Source: Labrenzia sp. DG1229 (lineage in GTDB: Bacteria > Pseudomonadota > Alphaproteobacteria > Rhizobiales > Stappiaceae). Taken from it: 49,651 nucleotides of DNA. The notes under the pieces were generated by a model. That model worked only from the letters and a program-made list of their open reading frames with translations, made no database searches and was not told the origin of the DNA. Within the stretch, counting starts at the first letter, position 1; every line of letters begins with the position of its first letter. The translations under genes and the position numbers were made by a program. This document shows positions 1 through 8,391 of this stretch, piece by piece. The stretch is taken from assembly GCF_000521215.1 (NCBI RefSeq), contig NZ_KI928936.1:1-49651 (forward strand), in the 5' to 3' direction.

Positions 1-1
1 A

Positions 2-337
2 GTGCGTATGCGTTCTTTTCTTCCGACCGAAGCCGTCTATGTCATGCTGAACTCCTCATCCAGGCACCATATTGATCTGGATCTTGCAGCCGATGTTGCT
101 GCCGGCAGGCGAAGCCGGATGTCATTTGCGCCAATGGTGATCAGCACGGGCACATTGATGGCATATGAAACGCTAGGCCTGTTGCTTGGCAGGACGAGCA
201 ATACCAACGAGAATGGCTGGTTCCTCAACCCCTATAAAGCCAGAATCGAACGTCCGCTCCCTCGCCTCCTGTCCGGAATGTTGAGGCCGTTCGTGCGGCG
301 AAAGCTGACGGGCATGGTTGAGGCAGCCGATGGGTGA
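2..337 (+). CDS. C-terminal fragment of a possible ThiF/E1-like protein
   Basis: The reading frame is open to the left edge, so only about the last 111 residues are present. The fragment contains a segment with MAYETLGLLLGR followed by GWFLNPYKARIERPLP. I associate this with the C-terminal part of ThiF/HesA/MoeB-like (E1-type) adenylyltransferases found beside nitroreductase genes, but the ATP-binding part is outside the window, so this is family resemblance only. Its stop (TGA at 335-337) lies inside the start of the next gene (ATG at 330), which implies translational coupling. Three coupled genes follow: membrane protein, acyltransferase, nitroreductase. An unrelated hypothetical protein remains possible. 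Confidence 0.4.
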   Translation: MRMRSFLPTEAVYVMLNSSSRHHIDLDLAADVAAGRRSRMSFAPMVISTGTLMAYETLGLLLGRTSNTNENGWFLNPYKARIERPLPRLLSGMLRPFVRRKLTGMVEAADG

Positions 338-1538
338 ATCGCAACTGGTCACAGACCTCACGGTCACCCTGTCCGCCGTCGTCGGTCTGTTGGTTGTTCG
401 CTGGCAGATCGATCCGGCCAGTGGTGGTGTTGCCGGCAGGTTCCGATTTGCGCTGCTTGTGGTCGCTGTCTTTTATTTCGTGCGCGCTGCTGACTGGCTG
501 ACAGAATTCGGTCTTTTCAGAACGGCAACCTTCGTTGCCGCAGCCGTCATACCGTTCGCAGCGTTATTGCTGACGGAGGGTTTCCTGCGCCGTCACGCAC
601 CCCGTTTCGTGAAACTGGTCGTTGCCGCCGGAATGATAGCCACGGGGTGCGCTGCGGTGCTTTTACCCGGCTCAGTCGCGTCCTCACCAGGTTTTCTGCT
701 TCTCCTGGCCGCGTACCAGTTGATGTCTTTCACCTTGATATTCATGATGCTTCTGACGCGAGACAGATCCAGCCTGACTGCAACTGAAAACACGGCGATC
801 AACAGATTTGCCATTGCGATCCCGATCGTGATGATCCTGCTGTTGTCGGACTACGACCTGCTGCCACCGGAAAACCTGCCTTATCTGTCTGGTCTTGGGG
901 CGCTGACGATCGCCTGGGTCACCGTGACGCTGGAAGCCAGGATAGCCAGTGCCGCACGCGTGTTTTCTGCTGTCGCTTCGATTGCCTTCATAGGCTGCCT
1001 TGCCGCCTGGCTTATCAAACTGCAGACGGGTCTGTCTCCCGAAGAGACACTGGAGACTTCGGCGATTGTCGTTTCGCTTATGCTTGTCCTGGTCCTCGGC
1101 CTTTCGTCCGCAGCCATTCGTCGCGACCGCCGTCAAACATCCCTCCTTGCCGCCATGCGACATGCGAAACGTCTCGACGACTACCTGACCGCTCTCGACA
1201 ACAACGGATTGACGGCCGGTTATACAATTCTGCGGACAAACGAACTTCAGGACTATGACGGCGATCTGATGGTGCAGGTGCTGAAACCGACGGGATACCA
1301 GAACATGTCCGATCTTCCGAAAAACCGCTCACTGGACACGGCAGCACAAAGCCAGATCAGGGAATTGATCGCACGCACCGGTGGAAACGAGGTTTTGCTC
1401 GTGGCAGAAGAACCGCTGATGGTCGCAGTCGGGTCCCCTGCCGGTTTTTCAGCAACTTCAAGCAGCAGCCTGCGCTCCGCTTTCGGCTTTGCACGGGTGA
1501 TCGCGGAACGCGACATGGTCCGGAGGGGAACCTCATGA
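330..1538 (+). CDS. Polytopic inner-membrane protein, unknown function
   Basis: The 402-residue product has about seven or eight hydrophobic segments in residues 5-270. A soluble C-terminal region of about 130 residues follows, beginning after a basic stretch (AAIRRDRRQTS). The tail has no motif I recognise; in particular there are no kinase H or N boxes and no GGDEF, although the layout of membrane domain plus cytosolic domain recalls a sensor. ATG at 330 is preferred over an upstream TTG at 318 because it overlaps the previous stop. The gene ends in an ATGA overlap with the next gene at 1535. It may anchor or feed substrate to the ThiF-like, acyltransferase and nitroreductase products, which is inference from coupling alone. 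Confidence 0.75.
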   Translation: MGESQLVTDLTVTLSAVVGLLVVRWQIDPASGGVAGRFRFALLVVAVFYFVRAADWLTEFGLFRTATFVAAAVIPFAALLLTEGFLRRHAPRFVKLVVAAGMIATGCAAVLLPGSVASSPGFLLLLAAYQLMSFTLIFMMLLTRDRSSLTATENTAINRFAIAIPIVMILLLSDYDLLPPENLPYLSGLGALTIAWVTVTLEARIASAARVFSAVASIAFIGCLAAWLIKLQTGLSPEETLETSAIVVSLMLVLVLGLSSAAIRRDRRQTSLLAAMRHAKRLDDYLTALDNNGLTAGYTILRTNELQDYDGDLMVQVLKPTGYQNMSDLPKNRSLDTAAQSQIRELIARTGGNEVLLVAEEPLMVAVGSPAGFSATSSSSLRSAFGFARVIAERDMVRRGTS

Positions 1539-2644
1539 CAATCCGTATCGAAACCGGCAATTTCGACGCCTTCTTTCAAGCACCCTTCAATGCCTATGGG
1601 CCCGACAGTCTTTATGTTTCGCCTCTGCGCGCGGATCTCCTTCGCTTCGTCTCACACGACAAGAACCCGTTGTTTTCCGGTCCTGGCGACATTTCGTTGT
1701 TCACAGCCTTTCAAGGCGAGAAACCCGTTGGCCGCCTCACTGCACATGTCCACAACGCGTCCAACAAGAAGTTCGACTGGCGGCGCGCCTATTTCGGCTT
1801 TTTCGATTGTACAGATGACGGGGACGCTGCCAGCGCCCTGCTGGCCGCTGCCGAAACCTGGGCACGCACCCGCGGGTTGGACGAGATTGTCGGAAACATC
1901 AACCTGACAGCGATGCAGCAGATTGGTGTTGTAACGGACGGGTTCGAAAACGCACCTTACACGGACCAGGTCTGGAACCCTCCCCACATACCGCTGCTAT
2001 TGGAAGAAAACGGATATGCGCGTGACTTTCCAATGGCAACTTTCGAAGTTGATCTGACGTCGTGCGAACCTCCGGCAATCGGACCGAAACAACAGCAAGT
2101 ACTTGACGATCCGGACTATGCTTTTGCCCGAATTTCACGCTGGAATGTCCGCGAACGGATGGAACAGGCGCGGCTCCTGCTGAACTCGGCCTTTGCGCAA
2201 AATCCGATGTTCGTCCCGGTCAGTGCCGGCGAATACAGTTTTCAGGCCAAGGATATGGTCTGGATAATAGACCCGCGTATTTCCGCACTCCTGACTTTCA
2301 AAGGCGACCCGGTGGCGACCATCTTGTGCATCCCGGATCTCAACCCCTTCCTGAAAAAGATCCGGTCACGTCCAGGGCTCACGATGCCGTGGCATTTTCT
2401 CCGGCACAGGTTTGCCAACAAGCGCGCCGTGCTGATCTATTCAGCGGTCCGCGCGGAAATGCAGGGCAAGGGCATCAATCCCGTTGTTCTGCGGCATGTG
2501 ATCCTGGCGATGAAGAAGGCCGGTTACAAGACACTCGGCAACACCTGGATCGCTGACGTCAACGCCGCGAGCCTGGCCCAGAAGACGAAGGCCGGTGCCC
2601 ACATGCTTCACCGCACGCACCTCTACCGGAAGGCGCTGACGTGA
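1535..2644 (+). CDS. GNAT-like N-acyltransferase
   Basis: A 369-residue soluble protein. The C-terminal third carries an acetyl-CoA-binding signature of the Q/R-x-x-G-x-G/A type (EMQGKGIN, near residue 310), followed by a helix and a strand typical of GNAT folds (VLRHVILAMKKAGY). The N-terminal half has the FGFFDC and ARTRGLDEIVGN segments I know from long GNAT-like proteins, which may be a second degenerate GNAT repeat as in FemAB-like enzymes. The start overlaps the upstream stop (ATGA) and the end overlaps the downstream GTG start, so it is coupled on both sides. The acceptor substrate is not predictable. A peptide, amino acid or lipid amine are all possible. Confidence 0.75.
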   Translation: MTIRIETGNFDAFFQAPFNAYGPDSLYVSPLRADLLRFVSHDKNPLFSGPGDISLFTAFQGEKPVGRLTAHVHNASNKKFDWRRAYFGFFDCTDDGDAASALLAAAETWARTRGLDEIVGNINLTAMQQIGVVTDGFENAPYTDQVWNPPHIPLLLEENGYARDFPMATFEVDLTSCEPPAIGPKQQQVLDDPDYAFARISRWNVRERMEQARLLLNSAFAQNPMFVPVSAGEYSFQAKDMVWIIDPRISALLTFKGDPVATILCIPDLNPFLKKIRSRPGLTMPWHFLRHRFANKRAVLIYSAVRAEMQGKGINPVVLRHVILAMKKAGYKTLGNTWIADVNAASLAQKTKAGAHMLHRTHLYRKALT

Positions 2645-3615
2645 CCCCCGAATTTCTCGAAAAGATCGCAGCGGAAGCCAATCTCGCTCCCTCGGCGCAC
2701 AACACCCAGCCGACCCGCTGGGCGATGGACGGTCAAAAAACCATTGTTTTGTCCCTCGACCCCGCCCGCCTGCTCCCTGTCGGTGACCCGGAAAACAAGG
2801 ATGCACGATTGAGTGGCGGTGCCGCACTTCACGGAACGATGCTTGCCCTTGCCCGCCATGGCCACGGCGTGTCGGGTTGGGAAATATCTGACGACATCGC
2901 CCGCCTCGCCATCGCCGGTCCACCCGGACCTGTCCAACCGATCGAAACACTGAAAAGACGGACCACGTTCCGCGCAGGGTTTGCACAGGCCGGCCCGGAG
3001 CTGCGCAAGTCACTCAGTGACATGTGTGCCGGCCGTTCCGACACGGCGCTCACGCAGGACGCGCACCGGATTGCGATGCTCTCGGAATTGAACGACCAGG
3101 CAAGCCTCAATGTCATGCGCGCTCCGTCATTTCGTAAGGAGTTGGTGGACTGGATGCGGCTTCGCGCTTCGGACCCGCGCTGGGCCCTTGATGGTCTTTC
3201 CGCAGAGGCTCTGGCGTTGTCGGGCCTCGAAGCGCGTATGGCGGGCATTGCGCTCGGACGTCCGGTTTTTGAAATTCTCGACCGGCTTGGGTTCGGCAAG
3301 GCGATCGCTTCGGAACACGGAAAAACCGTTACGGCTACCGGGCTCGTCGCCTTTCACCGTCCGGCAGAAGAAGATCGCTGGACAAGCGGCGGCAAATTCT
3401 ATGAATTCTGGCTTGCGCTGACCACCGCCGGATTCGCGGCCTGGCCCATGGCCGTCCTCGCCGACGATCCCACGGCACGGCGGGAGGTGATGAAGCTGTT
3501 TGAGCTCGCCGACGAGCGCGAGCTGATTACGGTCTTGCGCGTCGGCCCCCACCCTGGAAACAGGCAGCCGGAAAAGGCCAGATTGCCAGCTGACCAACTC
3601 GTCACAAAAGCTTGA
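2641..3615 (+). CDS. Nitroreductase family (Acg-like) flavoprotein
   Basis: A 324-residue protein with the nitroreductase N-terminal signature APSAHNTQPTRW (FMN-contacting region, residues 17-28) and a matching C-terminal half (FYEFWLALTTAGFAAWP). The length and divergent sequence resemble the Acg/large nitroreductase branch rather than the 200-residue NfsB type. Start GTG at 2641 overlaps the previous TGA. It ends tail-to-tail with the cytochrome gene on the other strand and overlaps it by 14 bases. In clusters with ThiF-like and acyltransferase genes, nitroreductase-fold enzymes can act as FMN-dependent dehydrogenases on modified peptides or small metabolites. That role is inferred here, not shown. 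Confidence 0.8.
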   Translation: MTPEFLEKIAAEANLAPSAHNTQPTRWAMDGQKTIVLSLDPARLLPVGDPENKDARLSGGAALHGTMLALARHGHGVSGWEISDDIARLAIAGPPGPVQPIETLKRRTTFRAGFAQAGPELRKSLSDMCAGRSDTALTQDAHRIAMLSELNDQASLNVMRAPSFRKELVDWMRLRASDPRWALDGLSAEALALSGLEARMAGIALGRPVFEILDRLGFGKAIASEHGKTVTATGLVAFHRPAEEDRWTSGGKFYEFWLALTTAGFAAWPMAVLADDPTARREVMKLFELADERELITVLRVGPHPGNRQPEKARLPADQLVTKA

Positions 3616-5266
3616 GATATTCCAGAAGTGCCGCCTTGTCGTCCTCGGACAGGGAAGTGAACGAACGCTCGTGCCCCCTGTTCCCCAGGCCATACCGACT
3701 GACGTCGATTTCTGCCGAAAGTGCCCAGGGTTCATAATCAGGCGACGGCATCCAGCCGCCTTTCCCGTCATCCGATCCGCGGAGCCCGACCCGTGTCATG
3801 TCTAGTGCATGGCCGCCGACAACAAATCGTTCAGGTCGCTTGTCCGGACGCATGAGGTGCCACAGTGTCGGCACACTGCCGTTGTGAAAATAGGGAGCGC
3901 TGGCCCAGATGCCGGTTAGCGGCGGCGCCGCGTAGGCGCCGGTGCTTCTTGCGCTGATATAGCGTCCGAAATGTCCGGAATTGACAGCAGCAGCGACGTT
4001 TTCACCGGTCAATTCCAGTCGGCGCCGATCGGTTCCGATATCTCCCTGCCAGTTTGGAAATGCGACCAACTCCGGTTTGGCGAGATCCTGGTTGTATACG
4101 CCGTGGCATTGACTGCAGTTGTTGGCATAAACAGACCGGCCAGCGCTCAGAAGATGTCGGTTGATCTTTCCAGGAAATCTCTGCGGCTCATAGTCTCCAA
4201 GCCAACGTAGTACCGCTTCAGCATCCGCAATATGGGCCTCGGCTACTTCAGCGCTTACCCCCATACTCGGAACCGTGAAATAGGCGACAATGGAGGCCAT
4301 TTCCTTCAGATGGTTTTCATCGAGATCCTTCGGAACGGTTTCCAGGAGGGGATCAACGCCCGGCGGCACGTAGGAGCCGGTGTTGAGGAAGCTGCGCCGC
4401 CAGAGCCGCCCGCCAAGCCCGGGAACCGAATTGAAGACGCTCTTGTCGACAACGGTACCCTCGGGAACAAGCCCCAGCCGGTTGCGCAATGCATCGAGAC
4501 CGTTTGTTGCACCGGGTAACCCGGCCACGAACGGAACAAGTCGACCAATAGTCCTGTTCCTTTCGTCCATTTCCTGTTGAAGCATTGGCAATATCGCGAA
4601 ACGGAGCGTTTGCCGTTCACTCCAGCCTGTTTCCGGAAACAGGGTCTCGACAGCCTCAAGCAGTTTTGCATCGTCATGTCCGTAAGTCCGGAACGCTGTA
4701 TGGAGCGCAGCGGTATAGGCTTCCAGATTGATCGAACTGTTTGGCATACCCAACCAGATTCTTGTCGTATCCGGTGTGCCGTCCTCCCGGTAGGTCACGC
4801 CCGAATGACAGGCCGCGCAACCGGTGTTTCCAATGGTCACGGCAATCGGCAGGAGTGCATGCTTCGCAAGACCGGTGTTGATCCCGACCGGTTTCGAGAG
4901 ATCCGGCCTGGCAAGTGTCGGCGGCCAGTTGGCGATCTGCGTCGGACTGTGAAATCCGAACCTGCGATAGATCGCGGCAATGTCAATTTGCTTCAATGAT
5001 GCAACATCGCCGGCGGCTTCCTGGAGCGCCAACGCTGAAACCGCAAGTTTCCAGGGGGCCGCCGACGTTTTCAACGTGTCCGAACTCAGACCGCCGAAGT
5101 CGCCGAAACCGAACAGAGCAATGCCCTCTTCTGTCCCTGACATCGCACCGGTTTCAAGCCGTGTCAGCGCCGCCGATGATGTTTTGAGTTTCGTGGGACC
5201 ACTGATCCAGACAAAAACAGCCAAGGCAATGAGCATCAGCAGCAAAGCTGTCCCAAATCGCTTCAT
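3602..5266 (-). CDS. Membrane-anchored di-heme cytochrome c (peroxidase/RoxA-like)
   Basis: The start at 5266 (ATGAAGCG) has a GAGGGGC ribosome site. It is preferred over an upstream frame start at 5320. The 554-residue protein begins with an uncleaved-looking hydrophobic anchor (residues 6-22), so it should sit on the periplasmic face. Two c-type heme motifs are visible: CAACH (150-154) and CSQCH (384-388). A downstream YFHNGSVPTLWHLM segment is typical of the second domain of di-heme peroxidase, MauG and RoxA-like proteins. It is longer than CcpA/MacA peroxidases (about 320-350 residues) and shorter than rubber oxygenase RoxA (about 650-690 by recollection). The physiological electron donor or substrate is unknown. 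It has no operon partner. Confidence 0.8.
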   Translation of the reverse strand: MKRFGTALLLMLIALAVFVWISGPTKLKTSSAALTRLETGAMSGTEEGIALFGFGDFGGLSSDTLKTSAAPWKLAVSALALQEAAGDVASLKQIDIAAIYRRFGFHSPTQIANWPPTLARPDLSKPVGINTGLAKHALLPIAVTIGNTGCAACHSGVTYREDGTPDTTRIWLGMPNSSINLEAYTAALHTAFRTYGHDDAKLLEAVETLFPETGWSERQTLRFAILPMLQQEMDERNRTIGRLVPFVAGLPGATNGLDALRNRLGLVPEGTVVDKSVFNSVPGLGGRLWRRSFLNTGSYVPPGVDPLLETVPKDLDENHLKEMASIVAYFTVPSMGVSAEVAEAHIADAEAVLRWLGDYEPQRFPGKINRHLLSAGRSVYANNCSQCHGVYNQDLAKPELVAFPNWQGDIGTDRRRLELTGENVAAAVNSGHFGRYISARSTGAYAAPPLTGIWASAPYFHNGSVPTLWHLMRPDKRPERFVVGGHALDMTRVGLRGSDDGKGGWMPSPDYEPWALSAEIDVSRYGLGNRGHERSFTSLSEDDKAALLEYLKLL

Positions 5267-5798
5267 GTGCCCCTCATCATCCAATCCAAAGCGGGTCCTG
5301 CCTCTGCCGGTTGACTGCACATCATGTGGCCATTTGGTTCAGGATTGCAATTTCCGGCAGCGCTGTCCTGAACTTGAAACCAACCGCGTCGCCACAAGCG
5401 AAGAATTATCAGACAGCAAGATAAGTAAACATTTTCAGAAGCTTGAGACGTTATACTTCTGCGCAGAAACATCCATCTTTATACGGAAGCCTATTTGCAG
5501 CCCCGAACATTGGGTTTTTTTCTTCCCCAGGCAAATGCCGCGTCGAGTTGGTTTCGTCTGAATTGCCTGAAACGCCAGGATGAAGCAATCGCGGTATCAG
5601 ATACCCGACATGTAACGGGTCGCCGACAGCTTCACAGGGCTGCGCATTGCACATGCGGCCGACGGCTGTTCCTGCAGTCGCGCACATGTTCCGATCCACA
5701 GATGTTCCAAAACTGGGAACCGGATTGCCGAAAGCGGCAATCCGGTAGAAGACTTGAGTGTCTCGCTGCCGAAAAAACAGTTCTTCTGCTTCAGACGG
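5267..5798. other. Intergenic region upstream of the cytochrome gene
   Basis: About 530 bases lie between the cytochrome start and the end of the VOC gene. Apart from the hairpin at 5719-5746 and a T7 run near 5514-5520, I see no gene with family resemblance in any frame. The short frames here have no plausible ribosome site or motif. The promoter of the cytochrome gene must lie here, but I could not identify convincing -35/-10 elements. Confidence 0.5.
5719..5746 (-). terminator. Perfect 12-bp stem hairpin downstream of the VOC gene
   Basis: ACCGGATTGCCG (5719-5730), loop AAAG (5731-5734), then CGGCAATCCGGT (5735-5746): a perfect 12-bp inverted repeat. It lies 53 bases beyond the stop of the minus-strand VOC gene. 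Read on the minus strand, a TTTT run comes about eight bases after the stem, so it is a plausible but not textbook intrinsic terminator. Confidence 0.55.
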
Positions 5799-6227
5799 TC
5801 ACGCCGGGACAGCGTCCGGCGAATACTGCGCGAGAAACTCGGCGCTAGGCGGAATGGGCGTGATGACGTCGATCAGGACGCCATTTGGATCCTGCGTGAT
5901 GAAATGGCGCTGGCCGAAAGGTTCGTCCTTCAAGGCCAGAAGAATGGGTAACCCCTTTTCCTTGAGCCGGTCGTATATCGGGTCCACGTTTTCGACTTCG
6001 AAATTCAACAGCAAGCCTCCTGTGCAATTGCCGCGACCCGGCTCGGGAATGGTCGGGTGATCCTTGTCGAGAATGGCCAGGTTGATTTTCTCGTCCTCTT
6101 CGGACTGCAGGTGAATGTACCAGTCCGCCTCAAAGGCTGCCTTGAATTTGAAATGATCGCAGTAAAACCGGGCCGTCCCGGCAACATCGTCCGTCATCAG
6201 AACCGGGTAGTACTGGGTGGCTTTCAT
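5799..6227 (-). CDS. VOC family (glyoxalase/bleomycin-resistance-like) protein
   Basis: A 142-residue protein of the vicinal oxygen chelate fold: an N-terminal beta strand with [19 protein letters not shown], and a C-terminal strand [19 protein letters not shown]. Both are typical of glyoxalase-like domains. The specific enzymatic activity cannot be told from sequence. ATG at 6227 is chosen because GGGAGAA precedes it; the frame also extends to 6257 without a ribosome site. It is transcribed divergently from the TetR gene, and two operator-like palindromes lie in the 123 bases between the two starts, so it is probably the TetR target. Confidence 0.85.
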   Translation of the reverse strand: MKATQYYPVLMTDDVAGTARFYCDHFKFKAAFEADWYIHLQSEEDEKINLAILDKDHPTIPEPGRGNCTGGLLLNFEVENVDPIYDRLKEKGLPILLALKDEPFGQRHFITQDPNGVLIDVITPIPPSAEFLAQYSPDAVPA

Positions 6228-6305
6228 GGCATTTCTCCCTTTGTTCGTGAGCGGCATTCAAATCCCGACATCGAATTGCCGGGGCTTTTCAGGCGCTCTA
6301 AAAAG

Positions 6306-6322
6306 ACATACAGTTTGTATGT
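6306..6322. promoter_or_regulatory. TetR-type operator, copy 1
   Basis: ACATACAGTTTGTATGT: perfect 6-bp arms (ACATAC and GTATGT) around a 5-bp centre. It lies between the divergent VOC and TetR genes, the size and symmetry expected of a TetR-family operator. Binding by the adjacent regulator is inferred. Confidence 0.6.
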
Positions 6323-6333
6323 AACAAGAATTA

Positions 6334-6350
6334 ACATACAGGCAGAATGT
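6334..6350. promoter_or_regulatory. TetR-type operator, copy 2
   Basis: ACATACAGGCAGAATGT shares the first eight bases and the ATGT end with copy 1. It begins 28 bases further on and ends directly before the tetR ATG at 6351. A broader reading gives CATAC...GTATG (6335-6353), running into the start codon, so a bound repressor could block its own initiation region. Confidence 0.5.
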
Positions 6351-6944
6351 ATGCAAGATGCAAAACCACGCCGAACACAGGCCGAGCGCAGGGCGGAGAC
6401 CAGACGCGCCCTTCTGGACGCCGCAAGGAAACTGATCGTTGCCAAGGGCTACGCCGAGACAGGAACGCCAGAAATCGTGAAAGATGCGGACGTGACGAGA
6501 GGTGCGCTCTATCACCACTTTTCCGACAAGGCAGACCTGATGCGCGCGCTTGTGCACCAGGAAGCAGTCGCCGTAGCCTCGGAAATCGACGCTGACACAA
6601 ACACGGAGCAAACCCCGCTAGATGCCTTCATGGCAGGAGCAACGGCCTATTTTTCGGCAATGTCGGCGCCTGGCCGGGCCAGGATCCTGCTGCTGGAGGG
6701 ACCCGCTGTACTTGGCCTGGGCGAAATGGCCGCAATAGACCGGGACACCGGGGGAGCAACCCTGCTCGAGGGGCTTCGCCACGCAGCTGCCCAGGGTGCC
6801 ATAGGAGACATTCCTCTCGAGCCGCTTGCAGACCTGCTCTCGTCTGCGTTTGACCGGGCCGCATTGGCGATTGCAAACGGAGAAGACAGCGACGCCTACG
6901 AACAGGCAACCTGGAAACTGCTGGCAGGAATTTTGAAAGCATGA
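6351..6944 (+). CDS. TetR/AcrR family transcriptional regulator
   Basis: A 197-residue protein. The N-terminal TetR HTH is clear: ETRRALLDAARKLI, then a recognition segment with TRGALYHHFSDKADLM. The C-terminal ligand domain includes ARILLLEGPAVLG, seen in many alphaproteobacterial TetR proteins. The ATG at 6351 matches the usual distance to the HTH; the frame opens far upstream, but that part overlaps the VOC gene. No clear Shine-Dalgarno precedes the ATG because operator copy 2 occupies that place. It probably represses itself and the VOC gene. The ligand is unknown. Confidence 0.9.
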   Translation: MQDAKPRRTQAERRAETRRALLDAARKLIVAKGYAETGTPEIVKDADVTRGALYHHFSDKADLMRALVHQEAVAVASEIDADTNTEQTPLDAFMAGATAYFSAMSAPGRARILLLEGPAVLGLGEMAAIDRDTGGATLLEGLRHAAAQGAIGDIPLEPLADLLSSAFDRAALAIANGEDSDAYEQATWKLLAGILKA

Positions 6945-7242
6945 AGAAACCTGGCCCTCGCTTCGCTCACATCGAGCCCAGATGTCATGTCGGCGAGACT
7001 TTCAATGGCTGTTCCCGCTGTTTCAAGTAACGTTTCTCCTTTGACGTCTCCATCGGCGACTTTATCGCTTGGGTGGCAAAGCGAAACGTGAACGGGTCAT
7101 ACGCCTGAATGGTCCGGATCGAAGGAGCCGGAACAACTTATTTCGTCAGAAGCATCGCCTGAGAAACAAAACCGGCCCCTGCCCCATTCCTGACTCAGAA
7201 TCCGCATATTCAGGTCATCGGGCGAGAAACTATGGATGGCGG
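6945..7242. other. Intergenic region before the DUF1287 gene
   Basis: About 300 bases. The frame of the DUF1287 gene is open back to 7069, but that extension lacks family resemblance and would bury the Tat-type signal, so it is left out. No repeat or terminator is evident. Confidence 0.4.
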
Positions 7243-7953
7243 ATGAAGCGGCGTGAATTTCTGATCGGGGCAGGTATTGCCGCAGGCAGCGGCCTGACTG
7301 CAACTGCGATGATACCCGGCAAACTCGAAGCCGGATTGCAACTTGCGCAAAACGCGATTGAAAATCACAACGAGCCACTGGTCAGGATTACTTTTCAGCG
7401 GGATCTTCAGCAGGCCGAGCCCTGGGCAGAAAAACTGATAACAGCCGCTGAAGACCAGATCGGGGTGACGCTGATTTACGACCCGGCTTATGTCGGACTG
7501 GGTTTTCCCAATGGCGACCTGCCGCGCGAACGTGGTGTTTGCACCGACGTCGTCGTCCGGGCCTATCGCGATGCCTTCGGTTTCGACCTTCAGCAAGAGG
7601 TCAATCGCGATATGAAATCGCATTTCAGGGCCTATCCGAAGATATGGGGCCTCAGGCGACCGGATCGGAACATCGATCACAGACGGGTCCCGAACCTGCA
7701 GACCTTTTTCAAAAGACAGGACGCCGCGCTCCCGGTCAGCAACCGGGCGTCAGACTATCTGCCCGGAGACGTTGTCTCGCAGATGCTGCCTGGCAATCTG
7801 CCGCATATTGCCATCGTCTCGCACTACCGCTCACAGGATGGCAAACGTCCGCTTGTCATACACAACATCGGTGCCGGTACCCGCCTGGAAGACAGATTGC
7901 TCGAATTCCCGATCACCGGCCGCTACCGTTTCAAGCCGGGCGTCAGCAGTTGA
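7243..7953 (+). CDS. DUF1287 family protein, Tat-type signal
   Basis: A 236-residue protein. It starts MKRREFLIGAGIAAGSG, which combines a twin arginine with a hydrophobic core, so export through Tat is likely. The mature part matches DUF1287: RGVCTDVVVRAYRDAFGFDLQ with a conserved Cys, DMKSHFRAYPKIWGL, and LPHIAIVSHYRS with a conserved His. The Cys...His arrangement suggests a papain/NlpC-like peptidase fold, which is inference. ATG at 7243 is chosen because it places the twin arginine at the N-terminus. It stands alone, with no operon partner. Confidence 0.85.
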   Translation: MKRREFLIGAGIAAGSGLTATAMIPGKLEAGLQLAQNAIENHNEPLVRITFQRDLQQAEPWAEKLITAAEDQIGVTLIYDPAYVGLGFPNGDLPRERGVCTDVVVRAYRDAFGFDLQQEVNRDMKSHFRAYPKIWGLRRPDRNIDHRRVPNLQTFFKRQDAALPVSNRASDYLPGDVVSQMLPGNLPHIAIVSHYRSQDGKRPLVIHNIGAGTRLEDRLLEFPITGRYRFKPGVSS

Positions 7954-8391
7954 GTCTCACTCCGGTTCTCATGTGAAGTGTGCGATCAGGCTGTCCGGCA
8001 GTCGAGATCCGCGGTTAACAAAGGCGCTGTGAGACATTACGCGCGAATAGGCTGACAACGAACCCTGCGCGTCCATTGATCTTAATGACAGCTTCGCGCC
8101 CTCAAGTTGGTCATTCAACGGCTGAGGATCGAATTCCGAACCCGGACATTCATTGCCTGACGAACAAACGATCGGGTTATGGACAACAAAGCCGGTCCTG
8201 TTTTTCAACGCGAAAAATGCCGTTCGAGCATTCGGTTTTTCCCGATGAAAACACCGGTTAGAAAACTTGAGACAAACGGACAAGGCCGCGCGGGTAAATC
8301 CCATGCTGGTACATGCAGATTTGATCTCTCATTTGCGCAAATCCGTGATCGCCCTGCATGTCCAATCAGTTTAGATTTTTTCGGATGGTCA
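7954..8391. other. Convergent intergenic region
   Basis: About 440 bases between the DUF1287 gene and the end of the AraC gene. The short open frames on both strands carry no recognisable motif or ribosome site. I see no strong inverted repeat followed by a T run, so termination here is not explained. Confidence 0.4.
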
